Positions 14,655 through 16,634 of a stretch of 16,634 nucleotides of DNA are shown here, one piece after another. Origin of the DNA: Paenibacillus sp. oral taxon 786 str. D14. Its GTDB lineage: Bacteria; Bacillota; Bacilli; Paenibacillales; Paenibacillaceae. A program made the position numbers and the translations under genes. Under the pieces are notes generated by a model that was given only the letters and a program-made list of their open reading frames with translations, was not told where the DNA came from and made no database searches. How positions within the stretch are numbered: the first letter of the stretch is position 1; every line of letters starts with the position of its first letter. The stretch covers positions 475,452 through 492,085 of the forward strand of contig NZ_GG695970.1 in assembly GCF_000159955.1 (NCBI RefSeq), in the 5' to 3' direction.

Positions 14655-14788
14655 ATCTTGCGGGAGGCGGTGCTGCATAAACGCAAGGAAATCCCATATG
14701 ATTGTGATTGGGATGGGGCGGCTTGAGCAGGCTCGCGAATGAGGTCTGATCCAGTAAGGACCTTGCGCAAAAAAAGGAGGAGATTGAT

Positions 14789-15427
14789 GTGAAAATCGAA
14801 GTGTGGTCGGACTTTGGCTGTCCGTTTTGCTACATCGGCAAGCGTCGCCTGGAAAGGGCGTTGGAATTATTTGGTCATCGGGATGAGATCGAAATCGTTT
14901 ACCGCAGCTTTGAACTGGATCCGGGTGCCCCTAAGGATACGGAGTCGAGCATCCATGAATTGTTAGCGGTGAAATACGGCCTCAGCCTGGAGCAGGCGCA
15001 GGAATCAAACCGCAATGTTGCGCAGCAGGCTCAAACGGAAGGGTTAACGTATAACTTTGATACGATCATTCCTACAAATACGTTTGATGCTCATCGATTA
15101 GCGCATTATGCCGGAGAGCAGGGCAAGGCGAAGGAGATGACGGAGCGGTTGTTCCGGGCTTATTTTACGGATTCGCTGCATATCGGGGACCGGGAAACAC
15201 TGGTTCGTTTGGCGGAAGAGGTTGGCTTGGAAGGCACAGCCGTCCGGGAAGTGCTGGAGCAAAATACGTATGCCGACGCTGTCCGCGAGGATGAGAACGA
15301 AGCAAGAAGACTTGGGATTCGCGGCGTACCGTTCTTTGTGCTGCGCGGTAAGTATGCGGTGTCGGGGGCACAGCCGTTGGAAATTTTTCAAGGGGCATTG
15401 TTACGAGCATGGGAAGATCGGTCTTAA
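14789..15427 (+). CDS. FrnE-type DsbA-family oxidoreductase
   Basis: The 212-residue protein is a thioredoxin-fold enzyme with an inserted helical domain. The active-site CPFC (Cys11, Cys14) sits in VWSDFGCPFCYIGKRRLE, and the cis-proline loop is GVPFFV with Pro181. The family includes FrnE and Bacillus YwbO; members act in the cytoplasm on disulfides or glutathione-like thiols, sometimes as isomerases. There is no signal peptide. GTG 14789 is the start because AGGAGG at 14775-14780 is 8 nt away; the ATG that overlaps it at 14787 would read into an immediate TGA. No neighbour is obviously linked. A hairpin follows the stop but lacks a plus-strand T-run. Confidence 0.92.
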   Translation: MKIEVWSDFGCPFCYIGKRRLERALELFGHRDEIEIVYRSFELDPGAPKDTESSIHELLAVKYGLSLEQAQESNRNVAQQAQTEGLTYNFDTIIPTNTFDAHRLAHYAGEQGKAKEMTERLFRAYFTDSLHIGDRETLVRLAEEVGLEGTAVREVLEQNTYADAVREDENEARRLGIRGVPFFVLRGKYAVSGAQPLEIFQGALLRAWEDRS

Positions 15428-15458
15428 TATCGATTTAGAAAATAAGAAAATGCAAAAA

Positions 15459-15482
15459 ACGCTGATCCCTAAGGATCAGCGT
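15459..15482. terminator. Perfect hairpin with its T-run on the minus strand
   Basis: ACGCTGATCC (15459-15468) and GGATCAGCGT (15473-15482) form a perfect 10-bp stem with loop CTAA. Six As stand directly before it, so on the minus strand it reads as hairpin plus Ts. On the plus strand only CTCGTTCT follows. It probably ends the FrnE gene weakly on the plus strand and blocks antisense transcripts efficiently. Confidence 0.6.
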
Positions 15483-15519
15483 CTCGTTCTGCGAACAAAA
15501 TAAAAAAATAAATTAATTG

Positions 15520-15548
15520 TTGTATAAACTAATGAACTGTGGTAAAAT
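15520..15548 (+). promoter_or_regulatory. Promoter with extended -10 before the sigma factor gene
   Basis: TTGTAT (15520-15525), 17 bp, then TAAAAT (15543-15548) preceded by TGG, giving an extended -10 (TGGTAAAAT). Transcription would start near 15555, leaving a leader of about 130 nt. The stretch 15483-15687 is strongly AT-rich compared with the rest of the window and carries no gene. Confidence 0.6.
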
Positions 15549-15687
15549 GACGGATAGCCAATCACAAAAAACTCACGCAATAATCTCCTCAATAATAGCA
15601 TAAAATCAATCATTTGTCAAATGGATTTACGGTTTTAGAGATATAGAGTGGTTTTCGCATTTAATTTTTAGGGTGGGGGTCTGGAAG

Positions 15688-16581
15688 ATGACAGAGGACT
15701 TGAAGAATAATGAATTGGATTACACCGATGATCTGACGTTACCGCCAGGAATTAAAATCGATGACCCGGTCAGAATGTATCTGAAGGAAATCGGGCGCGT
15801 GCCTCTGTTATCCGCAGAGGAGGAAATCGAGCTTGCGCAGCGCATCGAGAACGGGGATGAGGAAGCGAAGCGCCGATTGGCTGAAGCGAATCTCAGATTG
15901 GTGGTCAGCATTGCCCGTCGTTATGTTGGGCGCGGGATGGTTTTCCTGGACCTGATTCAAGAGGGCAATATGGGCCTGATCAAAGCGGTGGAGAAGTTCG
16001 ATTATTCGAAAGGGTTCAAGTTCAGTACTTACGCCACCTGGTGGATTCGTCAAGCGATTACCCGTGCGATAGCAGACCAAGCCCGAACGATCCGAATACC
16101 GGTGCATATGGTGGAAACCATTAATAAACTGATCCGTGTCTCCCGGCAGCTGCTTCAGGAGATCGGACGCGAGCCGACTCCGGAGGAGATTGCGAAGGAG
16201 ATGGATTTGACGCCGGATAAGGTGCGGGAGATTATGAAAATCGCTCAGGAACCGGTATCGTTAGAAACGCCGATCGGGGAAGAGAACGATTCGAACCTCG
16301 GCGATTTTATCGAAGATCACGATGCTCCGGCTCCGGCAGAAGCTGCGGCCTATGAATTATTGAAGGAGCAGCTGGAAGAAGTGTTGGATACACTGACCGA
16401 GCGTGAGGAAAATGTCCTTCGGCTGCGTTTTGGTATGGATGACGGCCGGACGCGGACATTGGAAGAGGTTGGCAAGGAGTTTGGTGTTACGCGCGAACGG
16501 ATTCGCCAGATCGAAGCCAAAGCGCTGCGCAAACTTCGGCATCCAAGCCGCAGCAAGCGGCTGAAAGATTTTATGGAATAA
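15688..16581 (+). CDS. SigA/RpoD-like sigma factor lacking region 1.1
   Basis: The 297-residue protein directs RNA polymerase to promoters. Region 1.2 begins almost at once ([14 protein letters not shown] at 25-38), region 2 contains [18 protein letters not shown] and the -10-reading [13 protein letters not shown] at 112-124, region 3.2 is [12 protein letters not shown] (199-210), and region 4.2 ends with [20 protein letters not shown]. These parts agree almost exactly with Bacillus SigA, so the promoter preference should be the same. SigA, however, is about 370 residues, and the missing part is region 1.1, the acidic autoinhibitory N-terminus. ATG 15688 is supported by the GGTGGGGG site 8 nt before; GTG 15673 would overlap that site and adds only five residues. 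The upstream DNA is AT-rich and non-coding. There is no dnaG upstream and a terminator directly follows, so it is probably a paralogue rather than the housekeeping gene; rpoD would be the automatic name. Confidence 0.93.
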   Translation: MTEDLKNNELDYTDDLTLPPGIKIDDPVRMYLKEIGRVPLLSAEEEIELAQRIENGDEEAKRRLAEANLRLVVSIARRYVGRGMVFLDLIQEGNMGLIKAVEKFDYSKGFKFSTYATWWIRQAITRAIADQARTIRIPVHMVETINKLIRVSRQLLQEIGREPTPEEIAKEMDLTPDKVREIMKIAQEPVSLETPIGEENDSNLGDFIEDHDAPAPAEAAAYELLKEQLEEVLDTLTEREENVLRLRFGMDDGRTRTLEEVGKEFGVTRERIRQIEAKALRKLRHPSRSKRLKDFME

Positions 16582-16587
16582 CATGGT

Positions 16588-16622
16588 AAGCTCCCTAAGG
16601 GTTCCCTTAGGGAGCTTTTTTT
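16588..16622 (+). terminator. Strong intrinsic terminator of the sigma factor gene
   Basis: AAGCTCCCTAAGGG (16588-16601) and CCCTTAGGGAGCTT (16604-16617) form a perfect 14-bp stem with a TT loop, followed by Ts to 16622. It confirms that the sigma gene is the last, and probably only, gene of its unit. Confidence 0.95.
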
Positions 16623-16634
16623 AAAGATATCAGG

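Noticed and set aside
14589..14678. Thirty-residue N-terminal extension of the UPF0173 protein
   Set aside because: It overlaps a convincing TATAAT promoter and lies upstream of the good ribosome binding site for ATG 14588.
14690..14770. Small inverted repeats (ATCCCA/TGGGAT and AGGTC/GACCT) before the FrnE gene
   Set aside because: Stems of five to six bases with wide loops and no T-run; not distinguishable from chance.

Overview
The window reads as chromosomal DNA of a spore-forming, low-GC-lineage Gram-positive bacterium, most likely Paenibacillus or a close relative. The clues are strong AGGAGG-type ribosome binding sites, frequent TTG and GTG starts, a primary-type sigma factor almost identical to Bacillus SigA in its core, a lipoprotein with a Gram-positive lipobox, and proteins I recognise as relatives of Bacillus YndM (DUF2512), YtkL (UPF0173), YceI/NiaP and MviM-type dehydrogenases. 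Base composition is moderately GC-rich and even, with no insertion sequence, phage gene, CRISPR array, tRNA or rRNA. It looks like ordinary chromosome made of many short transcription units separated by clear intrinsic terminators.

Layout. 1-938: the 3' end of an unrecognised gene overlapping a small basic-protein gene, closed by a terminator. 1043-3039: a Gfo/Idh/MocA dehydrogenase of the MviM type and a coiled-coil protein of unknown function, closed by a terminator. 3100-6412: a GH13 alpha-glucosidase, a TIM-barrel-like protein of a family without established function, and a YfcE-type metallophosphoesterase coupled to it, closed by a terminator. 6448-9531: a near-consensus SigA promoter, a leader of about 140 nt holding several inverted and direct repeats, and a complete three-gene ABC importer (lipoprotein, permease, ATPase) with a strong terminator shared with a convergent gene. 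9530-9895 (minus): a DUF2512 membrane protein. 10000-13848: a run of five plus-strand genes (thioredoxin-reductase-like flavoprotein, ABM-fold monooxygenase-like protein, GNAT acetyltransferase, TVP38/DedA-type membrane protein, NiaP-like MFS transporter) with one disturbed stretch at 11243-11390. 13847-14654 (minus): a UPF0173 metal-dependent hydrolase with its own promoter and terminator. 14789-15427: a FrnE-type DsbA-family protein. 15520-16622: a sigma factor with its own promoter and terminator.

The most notable item is the last gene. It encodes a SigA-like sigma factor of 297 residues whose regions 1.2 to 4.2 look intact but which lacks region 1.1. It is monocistronic, outside the usual dnaG-rpoD setting, so it is probably a second, shortened paralogue of the housekeeping sigma factor. 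Other items worth checking are the ABC-importer leader, a GH13 enzyme with Ala rather than Val after the catalytic Asp, and a possible frameshifted small gene between the ABM and GNAT genes. I did not find a clearly new defence, mobile or biosynthetic system.
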